From assembly GCA_014383445.1 (NCBI GenBank), contig JACNHV010000259.1, positions 1 to 45,741 on the forward strand: a stretch of 45,741 nucleotides of DNA, read 5' to 3'. The position numbers were made by a program, and so were the translations under genes. Of the stretch, positions 1 to 7,377 are shown one piece after another; position 1 is the stretch's first letter; each line of letters opens with the position of its first letter. The notes beneath the pieces were generated by a model. The model did no database searches, was not told where the DNA came from, and saw only the letters and a list, made by a program, of their open reading frames with translations. This stretch comes from Candidatus Desulfobacula maris. Lineage in GTDB: Bacteria; Desulfobacterota; Desulfobacteria; Desulfobacterales; Desulfobacteraceae.

Positions 1-54
1 ACTGATGGTTTTTTCTCACTACTCAAAACTCAAATCTCACTACTTTCATATAAA
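1..54 (+). repeat. 54-bp repeat, left copy (inverted relative to 18072-18125)
   Basis: Bases 1-54 are the exact reverse complement of bases 18072-18125, with no mismatch. Inside the unit the decamer TCTCACTACT occurs twice, at 14-23 and 35-44. Identity stops right after base 54, just before the stop codon of the minus-strand gene ending at 58. The repeat may extend left of the window. No transposase lies between the copies, so this looks like an interspersed non-coding repeat rather than insertion-sequence ends. Confidence 0.95.
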
Positions 55-57
55 AAT

Positions 58-738
58 CTATTGTCCCTTTTTTGCATTGTTCAAAATACCCATTGCCCTG
101 GTGGTATTGAAGACTCCGCATACACAGAATTTTGCCATGGTGCGGGTGGCATCTTCTGGATCCATGCGGCCTTCTTTTACATGGGTCAGCATTTTTTTTG
201 CAAAGTTTGCCGAAACCATTCCATGACCGCACATGGTTGAAAGAGACAGGGTTTCCCGGTCCGGGAGCCTGGATGTATCCCCGTGGAATCCAAGGGTATA
301 CTCTACTGCATGGGGAGTGATGTCCACTTCTCCGCAGATATCTCGCACATTGTCTACCAGTGCACTCATATTAATAGAAAGACCCAGATCCAGTTTTTTC
401 ACATCTTGAATGAACTGAGTCACTTTCTTGCGATCATCGAACACTACTGCAGCTGAACCGGAATTGGGGATTTCATCTATGAGTTTTTCATAGGTTATTT
501 TTTCCTGTCTGCCAATAAAGTAAAGTTTAAAGAAACTGAGGTTTTTTTCCGGCCGATAGAGCGAATTGATAAGGCCGTTGCCCATATTTATAGGGTTGTA
601 TTTGATTGCAGCACGCAAAAAAGCTTGTGCTTTTTCAAGAGCCCCTTCTTCATTGAATCCTTTGCCTGCCATGGCAAAAACAATATAATCGTCAGATAAT
701 GTTTCAGGTTTTCCAAACCTGTGCAGCGTATTGGTCAT
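58..738 (-). CDS. Conserved protein of unknown function, partner of the ferredoxin-domain protein
   Basis: This 226-residue soluble protein is not one I can assign to a named family. Its ATG overlaps the stop codon of the upstream gene by one base (TAATG), so the two are probably translationally coupled and work together. The C-terminal third has two cysteine motifs, MCGHGM (about residue 169) and CVCGVFN (about residue 205), that look like metal or Fe-S ligands and are the best candidates for functional residues. There is no signal peptide or membrane segment. An in-frame start 23 codons earlier exists, but it lies inside the upstream gene. The neighbour suggests a redox role (inference only). 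It ends four bases from the 54-bp repeat. Confidence 0.8.
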   Translation of the reverse strand: MTNTLHRFGKPETLSDDYIVFAMAGKGFNEEGALEKAQAFLRAAIKYNPINMGNGLINSLYRPEKNLSFFKLYFIGRQEKITYEKLIDEIPNSGSAAVVFDDRKKVTQFIQDVKKLDLGLSINMSALVDNVRDICGEVDITPHAVEYTLGFHGDTSRLPDRETLSLSTMCGHGMVSANFAKKMLTHVKEGRMDPEDATRTMAKFCVCGVFNTTRAMGILNNAKKGQ

Positions 739-1562
739 TATAAGTTCTCCCTGCTGGTGAAAGAAGAGTTGGTAGCGCGCCCAAGTCCAAGATTTAATTT
801 TGCCCACCCCGTCTCATATCCTTGTTGTGTCAGGATGTCTCTAAGTGGTTCTGAGCCATCTTCTTCACAAACGGTAGAAACCCCGATACTGACCACTGTC
901 TCTGAAGCTTTGCAGATCTCTTTTATAATAGTGAGCGTGTGGACTATATCCTGGATCGTGGTGGTGATTTCTACAATGCAGGAAAGGACTTTCTCGTTAA
1001 GCACGTCTTCCTGGATGTCGCCGGTTGCAGGGTTAGTCATCATTTTAGTAACCGGGTTTCCTTGTTCAAACCTGGCACCGGCTGTAGCCATAACTCTGGT
1101 TGCCTTCTGAACTTCTCTGAAAAAGACGCCTATTCCTGGTCGGCCAAATTCCACCACCAGCCCGACTTCGCCCTTTTTAATTCTATGGCTTACATCATTG
1201 GTCTTGACTTCTTCAGTTCCCCGGCCATGTACACCCGTGGACTCATGGGTAACCATGGGATCGGAAAAAGCTTGCCGAACAATGCGTGGCCATTCCAGGT
1301 CTTCCGGAACAATAGCTTCAGTGGGGCATATATCAGGATCAGGTTGAAATCGCAGGCTTATTTTTTTCAGAAGCCTTCTGATTGTTCTCGTAAAGCTTGG
1401 CCGTAGATGTTCAAAACTCAGACTCCGATAGCAATTGTGGCATTCCACACATTCGTCAGCATTTATGTTTGCTAAGCCATCTTCATCTATATAGATGGCT
1501 CCAACGGTACAGACAGGAACGCAATTGGCGCAGCCAACGCATTTTTCCTTTGATATCCTCAT
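738..1562 (-). CDS. Ferredoxin-domain (4Fe-4S) protein with C-terminal domain of unknown function
   Basis: A 274-residue protein. The N-terminus has a canonical 4Fe-4S motif C8-x2-C11-x2-C14-x3-C18. A second cluster begins CVECHNC, but the fourth cysteine (in CPTEAI) comes only after 34 residues instead of the usual three. The inserted stretch is basic and helical-looking. The remaining ~170 residues form a soluble domain with an EFGRPGIG motif and a C-terminal LNLGLGR motif that I cannot name. Start chosen at 1562 because AAGGAAG precedes it; a start at 1658 would add an unlikely basic tail. It is first in a two-gene operon with the gene at 58-738 and diverges from a GntR regulator whose putative operator sits just downstream of its -10 box. 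Confidence 0.85.
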   Translation of the reverse strand: MRISKEKCVGCANCVPVCTVGAIYIDEDGLANINADECVECHNCYRSLSFEHLRPSFTRTIRRLLKKISLRFQPDPDICPTEAIVPEDLEWPRIVRQAFSDPMVTHESTGVHGRGTEEVKTNDVSHRIKKGEVGLVVEFGRPGIGVFFREVQKATRVMATAGARFEQGNPVTKMMTNPATGDIQEDVLNEKVLSCIVEITTTIQDIVHTLTIIKEICKASETVVSIGVSTVCEEDGSEPLRDILTQQGYETGWAKLNLGLGRATNSSFTSRENL

Positions 1563-1630
1563 AGCCCGCTTCCTTTTAAATATTTTGTTTTTATTGCTAA
1601 TAGTCACTCTGTGTGATGGCGGCAAAAACA

Positions 1631-1640
1631 TTGTATCCAA
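1631..1640. promoter_or_regulatory. Putative GntR operator 1
   Basis: TTGTATCCAA is the reverse complement of the site at 1818-1827; with flanking A/T bases the match is 13 bp. It resembles the TTGTATACAA-type palindromes bound by FCD-domain GntR regulators. It begins four bases downstream of the minus-strand -10 box (TATAAT, 1650-1645), where a bound repressor would block the ferredoxin-protein operon. Confidence 0.6.
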
Positions 1641-1644
1641 AAAT

Positions 1645-1675
1645 ATTATAGAATGCAATATTTAATCCCTGTGAA
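1645..1675 (-). promoter_or_regulatory. Putative promoter of the ferredoxin-protein operon
   Basis: On the minus strand a perfect TATAAT lies at 1650-1645, with TTCACA about 19 bp upstream as a possible -35. The spacing is long, so activity may be weak. The GntR-like site follows the -10 directly. Confidence 0.45.
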
Positions 1676-1817
1676 ATATTCATAAATGCCTTAAAGATAA
1701 TTTGTCTATGTATCTGGTAATGCACTGCTATTCTTTTTTTACCCTTCCATTTTAGATGGAATTATGTTCTTGACGCTGAAAGTTATATTGGTTACATAAT
1801 AAATTATAAACCATTTT

Positions 1818-1827
1818 TTGGATACAA
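1818..1827. promoter_or_regulatory. Putative GntR operator 2
   Basis: TTGGATACAA, the inverted counterpart of 1631-1640, lies two bases upstream of the preferred ATG (1830) of the GntR gene and overlaps an alternative TTG start at 1818. The position suggests autoregulation by blocking transcription or translation initiation. Confidence 0.6.
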
Positions 1828-1829
1828 TA

Positions 1830-2501
1830 ATGATAAAACCACTGCCAAAAAGCTCCAAAAATTCTCTTTCTGTAAGAGAAAAGACTTATAGTCTTTTAAA
1901 AAAACAGATACTGACAGGGCAGTTTCCACCTAAGAAAAAATTGACAGAAGAGTCCCTGGCCAAAAAATTCGGAGTGAGCAGGACACCTGTCAGGGATGCC
2001 CTGCACAAATTGGAATTGGAAGGTCTGGTAAAGGTGGCGGGTGCCCGAGGATTTTGTGTGCCCGAGGATTCTGTGGAGGACATGAGTGAGATCTTTGAAA
2101 TTCGGGCAGTCCTGGAAGGGCATGCCCTGGCCTGTGTATGTAAAATAATCACGGATAAGGATATCCAATCGCTCAAAGAACTTGTTCAATCTGCTGAACA
2201 GGCTTTTTTTAGGGGAAAATTAGAACACATTTTTGATTATAATACCAGGTTTCATGATCTGCTTTATGGCATGCTTGTCTCACAAAAGCCGAGACTTTTC
2301 AGCATCATAGAAGACATGCGGGAATATGTTTTGCGATACCGGAAAAATACGCTTACCCATCCCAAAGGTATTCGGAGGAGCATTAGCGGGCATAAAAAAA
2401 TATTGATGGCTTTGGAGCTTAGAGATCCTCAGTTGTGTGAGCGTATTATGAGGAATCATATTTATGAAGCAAAAGAGGATACGATATTGTACAGCAAATA
2501 A
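1830..2501 (+). CDS. GntR-family regulator, FCD (FadR/VanR) subfamily
   Basis: A 223-residue protein. A winged helix-turn-helix spans about residues 10-75, with the typical VSRTPVRDALHKLELEGLV recognition segment. An all-helical FCD ligand-binding domain follows (about 85-220), with spaced His/Asp residues (FHDLLYG, SGHKKIL, RNHIYEA) that bind metal or carboxylates in this subfamily. I chose ATG 1830, preceded by GGA; TTG 1818 would add four residues and lies inside the putative operator. It diverges from the ferredoxin-protein operon and probably controls that operon, itself and the aldo/keto reductase 96 bases downstream. The effector is likely a small organic acid, from the subfamily's known preferences. 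Confidence 0.9.
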   Translation: MIKPLPKSSKNSLSVREKTYSLLKKQILTGQFPPKKKLTEESLAKKFGVSRTPVRDALHKLELEGLVKVAGARGFCVPEDSVEDMSEIFEIRAVLEGHALACVCKIITDKDIQSLKELVQSAEQAFFRGKLEHIFDYNTRFHDLLYGMLVSQKPRLFSIIEDMREYVLRYRKNTLTHPKGIRRSISGHKKILMALELRDPQLCERIMRNHIYEAKEDTILYSK

Positions 2502-2597
2502 ATCTTACCAAAAAAAAGGCAAGGCTATCACAGATTAAACGGCTAACTGTCGGAAAGATAGTGGAAATTAAAATAAAAAAATGGGGAGGGGAAAAAA

Positions 2598-3569
2598 ATG
2601 GAATATAAATTTCTTGGTTCTACAGGGATCAGGGTTTCTCAGCTGTGCATGGGCACGATGACATTTGGAAATGAGGCTGATAAAGTCGAATCTGCAGCCA
2701 TGTATAATCGCTGCCGGGATGTTGGGATTAATTTTTTTGACTGCGCTAATATTTATAGTCAGGGCAAGGCAGAAAAAATTCTGGGAGACCTGATCGCAGG
2801 ATCCAGGGATGAGCTGGTCATAACCAGTAAAGCCTGGGGCCAAATGGGCACGGATATCAATGCAAAAGGTTCATCCCGGCGAAACATTATCGCTTGTGTG
2901 GAAGCAAGTCTCAGGCGACTGAATACTTCTTATATTGATATTTATTTTTTGCATAGATTTGATCCCCACACAGCTCTTGAGGAAACCCTTGCCACACTCG
3001 ATGATTTGGTGACCCAGGGAAAAATACGTTATATTGGAGCAAGCAATTTTGCAGCCTGGCAGGTGGCCAAAGCGCTTGGCGTATCAGCGCTGCATGACTG
3101 GGCCTCATTTAAGTGCATTCAGCCAATGTATAATCTTGTCAAACGCCAGGCAGAGGTGGAAATTCTGCCTCTTGCTCTTTCTGAGAATATTGGTGTGGTC
3201 AGTTATAATCCATTGGGTGGTGGTTTACTGACAGGAAAATATGGTCATAAAATAGAATCCTCCCAGAATCGGCTTGGCAGGGTAGAAATGTATAAAAAAA
3301 GATATGGTGATGACTGGATGCTCGATGCTGCAATGAGGTATGAGGCCTTTGCCCGTGATAATGATATTAATCCGGTAAGTCTTGCAGTGGCCTGGGTTGC
3401 TGCACATCCAGGAGTAACTGCACCGATTCTGGGGGCCAGAAATGTGGGGCAGCTGGAAGACTCGTTACGTTCCATTGAAATCAACATGACGACTGAGTTG
3501 TACCAAAAACTGGCAAGTCTGACACCAGCACCGGCACCAGCCACTGATCGGACGGAAGATTTCAGATAA
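2598..3569 (+). CDS. Aldo/keto reductase
   Basis: A 323-residue TIM-barrel NAD(P)H-dependent oxidoreductase. The full catalytic tetrad is visible: D48 and Y53 (FFDCANIYSQG), K78 (ITSKAW) and H119 (YFLHRFD). The SNFAAWQ segment (about 148) and the C-terminal GARNVGQLEDSL segment are cofactor-side motifs of the family. Length is normal. A GGAGGGG ribosome-binding site precedes the ATG. It follows the GntR gene in the same direction, so it may reduce an aldehyde or ketone made or sensed by that system. The substrate cannot be read from the sequence; members of this clade (YajO/Gre3-like) are often promiscuous. Confidence 0.93.
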   Translation: MEYKFLGSTGIRVSQLCMGTMTFGNEADKVESAAMYNRCRDVGINFFDCANIYSQGKAEKILGDLIAGSRDELVITSKAWGQMGTDINAKGSSRRNIIACVEASLRRLNTSYIDIYFLHRFDPHTALEETLATLDDLVTQGKIRYIGASNFAAWQVAKALGVSALHDWASFKCIQPMYNLVKRQAEVEILPLALSENIGVVSYNPLGGGLLTGKYGHKIESSQNRLGRVEMYKKRYGDDWMLDAAMRYEAFARDNDINPVSLAVAWVAAHPGVTAPILGARNVGQLEDSLRSIEINMTTELYQKLASLTPAPAPATDRTEDFR

Positions 3570-3675
3570 AATTGTTGATGCGATTGTGTACCGCATAAAA
3601 TTTTATCCGGAAAAAGAAAGTTTTTCAGAATTTGTAAAAATGAAATGATAGATATCTGATCAAACCATATCTAAT

Positions 3676-3688
3676 CTGGTACGACCAG
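3676..3688. promoter_or_regulatory. FadR-like operator, upstream site
   Basis: CTGGTACGACCAG is a perfect 5-3-5 palindrome. With the preceding AT it equals the core of the well-known E. coli FadR site ATCTGGTACGACCAGAT. It lies about 265 bp before the CoA-ligase operon and 149 bp (centre to centre) from a second site. A FadR/LldR-subfamily regulator is encoded at 13013-13723. Confidence 0.7.
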
Positions 3689-3791
3689 CCAAAAAGTTGA
3701 ATAGCTATTAAATTAAATACAAAAAATTAATCGGCTAAAGACAATATCAGAATTGTTTTAAAAGAAAGCCAAATTTTCCCCAAAAAACTAT

Positions 3792-3820
3792 TTGACAATA
3801 ATGGTTTGATATGTTTTTAT
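3792..3820 (+). promoter_or_regulatory. Putative promoter of the CoA-ligase/glycolate-oxidase operon
   Basis: TTGACA at 3792-3797 is followed after 17 bp by TTTTAT at 3815-3820. The FadR-like site at 3825-3837 covers the expected start point. This lies in the 372-base gap 3570-3941, which otherwise holds the second operator at 3676-3688, AT-rich sequence and no recognisable gene. The predicted leader is about 115 bases and shows no riboswitch I recognise. Confidence 0.55.
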
Positions 3821-3824
3821 GTAC

Positions 3825-3837
3825 CAGGTCAGACCAG
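3825..3837. promoter_or_regulatory. FadR-like operator, promoter-proximal site
   Basis: CAGGTCAGACCAG (reverse complement CTGGTCTGACCTG) fits the CTGGTnnGACCnG consensus of FadR-type GntR proteins with one arm mismatch. It lies immediately after the proposed -10 box, a repressing position. Confidence 0.65.
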
Positions 3838-3941
3838 ATAGCAACCAGCATATATTGTTTGTCAGGTCTATGGCCAAAGGTAATTTTTCAGTTAAAAGCA
3901 AAACGCTGGGAAAAAAATCAATATTTGGTTATGGAGGATAA

Positions 3942-5198
3942 ATGGCAAAGTTTTTAGAATATCAGGGCAAAGAATTTTTCAAACAGTCCAAGATACCCAT
4001 CCCTGAAGGTATAGTGGCCAATACCCCTGAAGAAGCAAAAGCGGCAGTGCTGAAGCTGGCAAGACCTGTTGTGGTCAAGGCCCAGGTATTTGCCGGAGGC
4101 AGGGGAAAAGCCGGTGGGGTCAAATTTGCTGAAACACCGGAACAGGCGGGAATCCTGGCCCGGGAAATTTTAGGAATGAATATAAAGGGGCTTAAAGTTA
4201 AACAGGTTCTGGTGGAAGAACAACTGGACATTGTCCAGGAATTTTATGCCGGGATTATTATTAATTCTGCCCAGGATGTTCGGGGGCCCGTACTGATGTT
4301 CAGCCCTGAGGGGGGAATGGATATTGAATCTGTATCCCAGGATAAAATTGCAATAATGAATGTGGATGTAATCAAAGGATTAATGCCCTATGATACATTA
4401 AACCTGGTGGCATCAATGGGAATTACTGGCAAGCCTTTGAGGCAGATTGCGGATATAGTATTCAAGCTTTTTAAGATTTTCCAGAAGATGGATTGTCGTA
4501 GTCTTGAGATCAATCCTCTTGTATTAACAACTGATGGCAGGGTGCTGGCTGCAGATTGCCGCATGGCTGTTGATGATCAGGCCCTTTTCAGACACCCTGA
4601 ACTGGGCATTAAAATCGGTCGTGAATTCTTAAAGGAACCCACTGAGTTTGACCTTATTGGCTGGTCATTTGAGGCCAGTGATTTTAGGGGCACAAGTTAT
4701 GTTGCTGAGATGGCAACGCCTGAAGAAGTAGCCCAGGGCGGTTATGTGGGATACCACGGCATTGGCGGCGGTGCTGCCATGATCGGTATGGATGCCCTTA
4801 ACCGGGTGGGACTGAAAATAGCAGATTATGCAGATACCAGTGGGAATCCAACAGCTTCCAAAGTATATAGAACCACCAAGCTGATTATGTCCCAGCCAGG
4901 TATTGAAGCATATTTTCTTGCAGGATTCATGATGGCTAATCAGGAACAATGGCACCATGCCCATGGGGTTGTCAAGGCGTTAAGGGAAGAATTGCCCAAA
5001 AAACCTGCCGGCTTTCCAGTTGTTCTGCTTTTGTGCGGCAACAAAGAAAAAGAATCCCAGGAGATTTTAAAGGAAGGTCTGGCAGATTTGGATGCCAGGA
5101 TAGAAATTTATGATCGGGAGTATGTCTACGATGCCACATTTATTGCCGGCAGAGTCAAGGCGCTGGTCGATGAATACCATGAAAAGTCAGTATCATAG
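3942..5198 (+). CDS. NDP-forming acyl-CoA ligase beta subunit (ATP-grasp), SucC/MtkA/citryl-CoA-synthetase-like
   Basis: A 418-residue protein. An N-terminal ATP-grasp domain (1-~235) has K46, the glycine-rich AGGRGKAGGVK loop (51-61) and EINPL (189-193), the Mg-nucleotide motifs of succinyl-CoA synthetase beta subunits. The C-terminal ligase domain departs from SucC: the stretch ADYADTSGNPTASKVY (294-309) and the AN...HGVVKALRE segment (332-349) resemble ATP-citrate lyase or citryl-CoA synthetase large subunits. It is also ~25-30 residues longer than SucC. GGAGG precedes the ATG. It is first gene of the operon with the 7-Cys protein, alpha subunit and lyase. Malate, citrate or citramalate are all possible acids; malate fits the glycolate-oxidase context best (inference). 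Confidence 0.88.
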   Translation: MAKFLEYQGKEFFKQSKIPIPEGIVANTPEEAKAAVLKLARPVVVKAQVFAGGRGKAGGVKFAETPEQAGILAREILGMNIKGLKVKQVLVEEQLDIVQEFYAGIIINSAQDVRGPVLMFSPEGGMDIESVSQDKIAIMNVDVIKGLMPYDTLNLVASMGITGKPLRQIADIVFKLFKIFQKMDCRSLEINPLVLTTDGRVLAADCRMAVDDQALFRHPELGIKIGREFLKEPTEFDLIGWSFEASDFRGTSYVAEMATPEEVAQGGYVGYHGIGGGAAMIGMDALNRVGLKIADYADTSGNPTASKVYRTTKLIMSQPGIEAYFLAGFMMANQEQWHHAHGVVKALREELPKKPAGFPVVLLLCGNKEKESQEILKEGLADLDARIEIYDREYVYDATFIAGRVKALVDEYHEKSVS

Positions 5199-5211
5199 AA
5201 GGGAGAAACAA

Positions 5212-5496
5212 ATGGAATTTCATGAAAGAACAATAAAAATCATCATTGATGAATCTAAATGTGATGATTGCACAACCCATGCCTGTGTGGAAGCCTGTAA
5301 AACTTTCAGCAGGGGTATTCTGGGTTTGAAAGATGGAAAACCCTTTGTGAAAGACTCTGTTGATGAGCTGGCACGCAAAGGAACAGAATGCCTGGCCTGC
5401 GAATATGCATGCTGGTTCAGGGGGAATAGTGCCATTACCATTGAGGTGCCTATCAAAGGTTTATCCGAATACAGGCAAAGACACGGAACAAATTAG
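5212..5496 (+). CDS. Small 7-Cys (putative Fe-S) protein between the CoA-ligase subunits
   Basis: A 94-residue soluble protein. Cysteines are C17-x2-C20-x4-C25-x3-C29 and C60-x2-C63-x3-C67, a ferredoxin-like arrangement with a longer second gap and one missing ligand in the second set. That would permit one 4Fe-4S cluster, perhaps plus a three-ligand site or a zinc site. The ATG at 5212 has AGGGAG upstream; earlier in-frame Mets lie inside the beta-subunit gene. It is tightly spaced (13 bases after the beta gene, 12 before the alpha gene), so it should be made in stoichiometry with both subunits. I know of no such subunit in characterised succinyl- or malate-CoA ligases. Confidence 0.85.
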   Translation: MEFHERTIKIIIDESKCDDCTTHACVEACKTFSRGILGLKDGKPFVKDSVDELARKGTECLACEYACWFRGNSAITIEVPIKGLSEYRQRHGTN

Positions 5497-5508
5497 CAGG
5501 GGGGAAAA

Positions 5509-6405
5509 ATGTCCATATTATTGGATGAAAATACAAAGGTTGTTGTACAGGGACTGACAGGAAGAGAAGGCTCCCTGCGTTCACAATTTATGAAAGAGTA
5601 TGGTACAAAGGTGGTGGCTGGTGTGACACCAGGTCGCGGAGGCGTTGAGGTCCATGGGATTCCAGTGTTTGATACTATAAAACAAGCCATGGAGAAGGTT
5701 GGAATGATTGATGCCGCAGTTACCTTTATCCCTGGTCCTGCTTTGAAAAGCGCTGTTTATGAAGCCATTGATGCCGGCATTAAATTTGTGGTTTCCCCGG
5801 TGGAGCGTATTCCGATTCAGGATGTTATTGAAATGGTCCATTATGCCTTGAAAAATGATGTAAAACTTTTGGGACCTGGCAGCCTCGGACTGATCAGTCC
5901 GGGCAGAGCCGCCATTGGCTGGCTGGGCGGAAGTTTGGAATGGGCCCGAGCATTGTTTGATTCGGGTCCAGTAGGGGTTATCTCCCGCAGCGGCGGGCAG
6001 TCCGGTACTGTGCCCTGGGCACTCAAGGTAGCAGGGCTTGGTATCAGCACAGCTCTTCACATTGGTACAGAACCCGTATTGGGGATGACCATGGCTGATG
6101 TATTGAAAATGTTTGAAATTGATGACCAGACAAAAGCAGTGGCGATTTTTGGTGAAATCGGTGGAACCCTTGAAGAGGAAGCAGCCGAGTGTGTTGCCAA
6201 GGGCGAGTTTACAAAACCGCTTGTTGTTTTTATTGCAGGTGCCTGGGCACCCGAGGGCATGAGATTTTCCCATGCCAGCAGTATTGTTGAAAAAGGAAGA
6301 GGGACTGCCAAGGGCAAGATGAAAGCCTTGACTGAGGCAGGAGCCCACATCGTGGACAGCCCTGAAAAGATTGCCCCTAAAATTAAAGAACTGATCCAAT
6401 TATAA
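5509..6405 (+). CDS. NDP-forming acyl-CoA ligase alpha subunit, divergent SucD/MtkB-like
   Basis: A 298-residue protein. A CoA-binding Rossmann domain (1-~120; VQGLTGREG, GVTPGRGG) is followed by a ligase domain carrying the phospho-acceptor histidine H255 (RFSHASSIV). Three signatures differ from SucD/MtkB: the usual GPNCPG is GPGSLG (122-127), SRSGT is SRSGGQSG (159-166), and the GIGGDP turn is HIGTEP. The first two resemble the corresponding part of ATP-citrate lyase. This says the enzyme is probably not an ordinary succinyl-CoA synthetase. It ends in a cluster of ATAATTAAA repeats before the lyase gene. It pairs with the beta subunit at 3942-5198 and the 7-Cys protein between them. Confidence 0.88.
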   Translation: MSILLDENTKVVVQGLTGREGSLRSQFMKEYGTKVVAGVTPGRGGVEVHGIPVFDTIKQAMEKVGMIDAAVTFIPGPALKSAVYEAIDAGIKFVVSPVERIPIQDVIEMVHYALKNDVKLLGPGSLGLISPGRAAIGWLGGSLEWARALFDSGPVGVISRSGGQSGTVPWALKVAGLGISTALHIGTEPVLGMTMADVLKMFEIDDQTKAVAIFGEIGGTLEEEAAECVAKGEFTKPLVVFIAGAWAPEGMRFSHASSIVEKGRGTAKGKMKALTEAGAHIVDSPEKIAPKIKELIQL

Positions 6406-6455
6406 TTAAATTGGGTTATAATTAAATCAGGCATAATTAAAAAAGCATAATTAAA
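6402..6455. repeat. Four phased ATAATTAAA repeats in the alpha-subunit/lyase gap
   Basis: ATAATTAAA occurs at 6402-6410, 6418-6426, 6433-6441 and 6447-6455, with spacings of 16, 15 and 14 bases. The first copy contains the alpha-subunit stop codon. The unit is A/T-only and may be replication slippage, or an AU-rich leader that keeps the downstream ribosome-binding site unstructured. Confidence 0.7.
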
Positions 6456-6486
6456 CAACAAATTATATTAAAAGGAGAAAATGATC

Positions 6487-7377
6487 ATGGCAGTTATGAG
6501 ATCTGTATTTTATGTACCAAGCAATAACGAAAAAATGGTTGGCAAGGCCACAAGCATTGAAGCAGACATATTAACCCTGGATCTTGAAGATTCAGTACCT
6601 CCGGCGGAAAAAGCCAGGGGTCGTGAAGAGATCAAAAAATATCTTGATTCAAGCAGAGCGTCACAGAAGGCAAAATATCTCTATGTTCGTGTTAACAACT
6701 GGGAAACAGAGATGACCAATGACGATCTTGAGGCTGTTGTCTATCCTGGTCTTGATGGTGTCTGCCTTGCAAAATGCGGAAGCGGCGAGAATGTAAAACG
6801 TCTGGACTGGAAACTTGAAGAGCTGGAACAGAGAAGGGGTATGAAGGTCGGCTCCGTTGCCATCCAGCTGCTCATTGAAACTGCCAAAGGCGTTATCAAT
6901 GCGTATGAAGCTGCATCTGCAAGCTGCCGGGTCAATTCTCTGATATTTGGTGCAGTGGATTTCACAAAAGACATGAGGGTTACCTTGACCTCTGAAGGCA
7001 AAGAACAGCTTTATGCCCGCTTCCATACTGCCGTGGCCGCCAGAGCAGCTGGATGCGTTGCCATTGATTGTCCTTATGTTGCATTTCAGGATACAGAAGG
7101 GTATAAAAAGAGTACGGAAGAAGGTCGTCAGATGGGATATGAAGGCAGAATGCTGATTCATCCAAGCCAGATCGAACCCTCCCATGAGATTTATACCCCC
7201 TCTGCAGCCAGTATCGAATGGGCGGAAGGCGTAAAAAAAGTATTTGAAGAAGAGGGTATTGCAAAAGGCACAGCCGCAGTTACCTATCTTGGCAAGATGG
7301 TGGATACCCCCGTATATGAAAATGCCATGCAGATTTTAAGAACCATGGAAGAGATTCGTGCTGCCGATGCTAAATAG
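6487..7377 (+). CDS. HpcH/HpaI-family CoA lyase (malyl-CoA / citramalyl-CoA / CitE-type)
   Basis: A 296-residue TIM-barrel lyase. Family motifs are in order: RSVFYVP (5-11), DLEDSVPPAEKAR (32-44), VRVN (67-70), the magnesium ligands E131 (LIETAKG) and D158 (FGAVDFTKDM), and RMLIHPSQI near 226. These enzymes reversibly cleave 3-hydroxyacyl-CoAs to acetyl-CoA or propionyl-CoA plus glyoxylate, pyruvate or oxaloacetate. I prefer ATG 6487 (nine bases after GGAG) to 6481 (three bases). Lying after the CoA ligase and before a glycolate-oxidase-like complex, malyl-CoA (glyoxylate + acetyl-CoA) is the likeliest substrate. CitE-type citryl-CoA lyase remains possible. Its stop codon lies in the repeat element at 7375-7519. 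Confidence 0.9.
   Translation: MAVMRSVFYVPSNNEKMVGKATSIEADILTLDLEDSVPPAEKARGREEIKKYLDSSRASQKAKYLYVRVNNWETEMTNDDLEAVVYPGLDGVCLAKCGSGENVKRLDWKLEELEQRRGMKVGSVAIQLLIETAKGVINAYEAASASCRVNSLIFGAVDFTKDMRVTLTSEGKEQLYARFHTAVAARAAGCVAIDCPYVAFQDTEGYKKSTEEGRQMGYEGRMLIHPSQIEPSHEIYTPSAASIEWAEGVKKVFEEEGIAKGTAAVTYLGKMVDTPVYENAMQILRTMEEIRAADAK

Noticed and set aside
5581-6399. Long 272-codon minus-strand open frame opposite the ligase alpha gene
   Set aside because: It has no ribosome-binding site, a low-complexity Cys/His/Asn-rich composition, and lies entirely opposite a clear gene; it is a shadow frame.
3942-6405. Calling the ligase pair sucC and sucD
   Set aside because: Several substrate- and CoA-site signatures differ from succinyl-CoA synthetase and the genes sit with a lyase and a glycolate-type oxidase, so the symbols would mislead.
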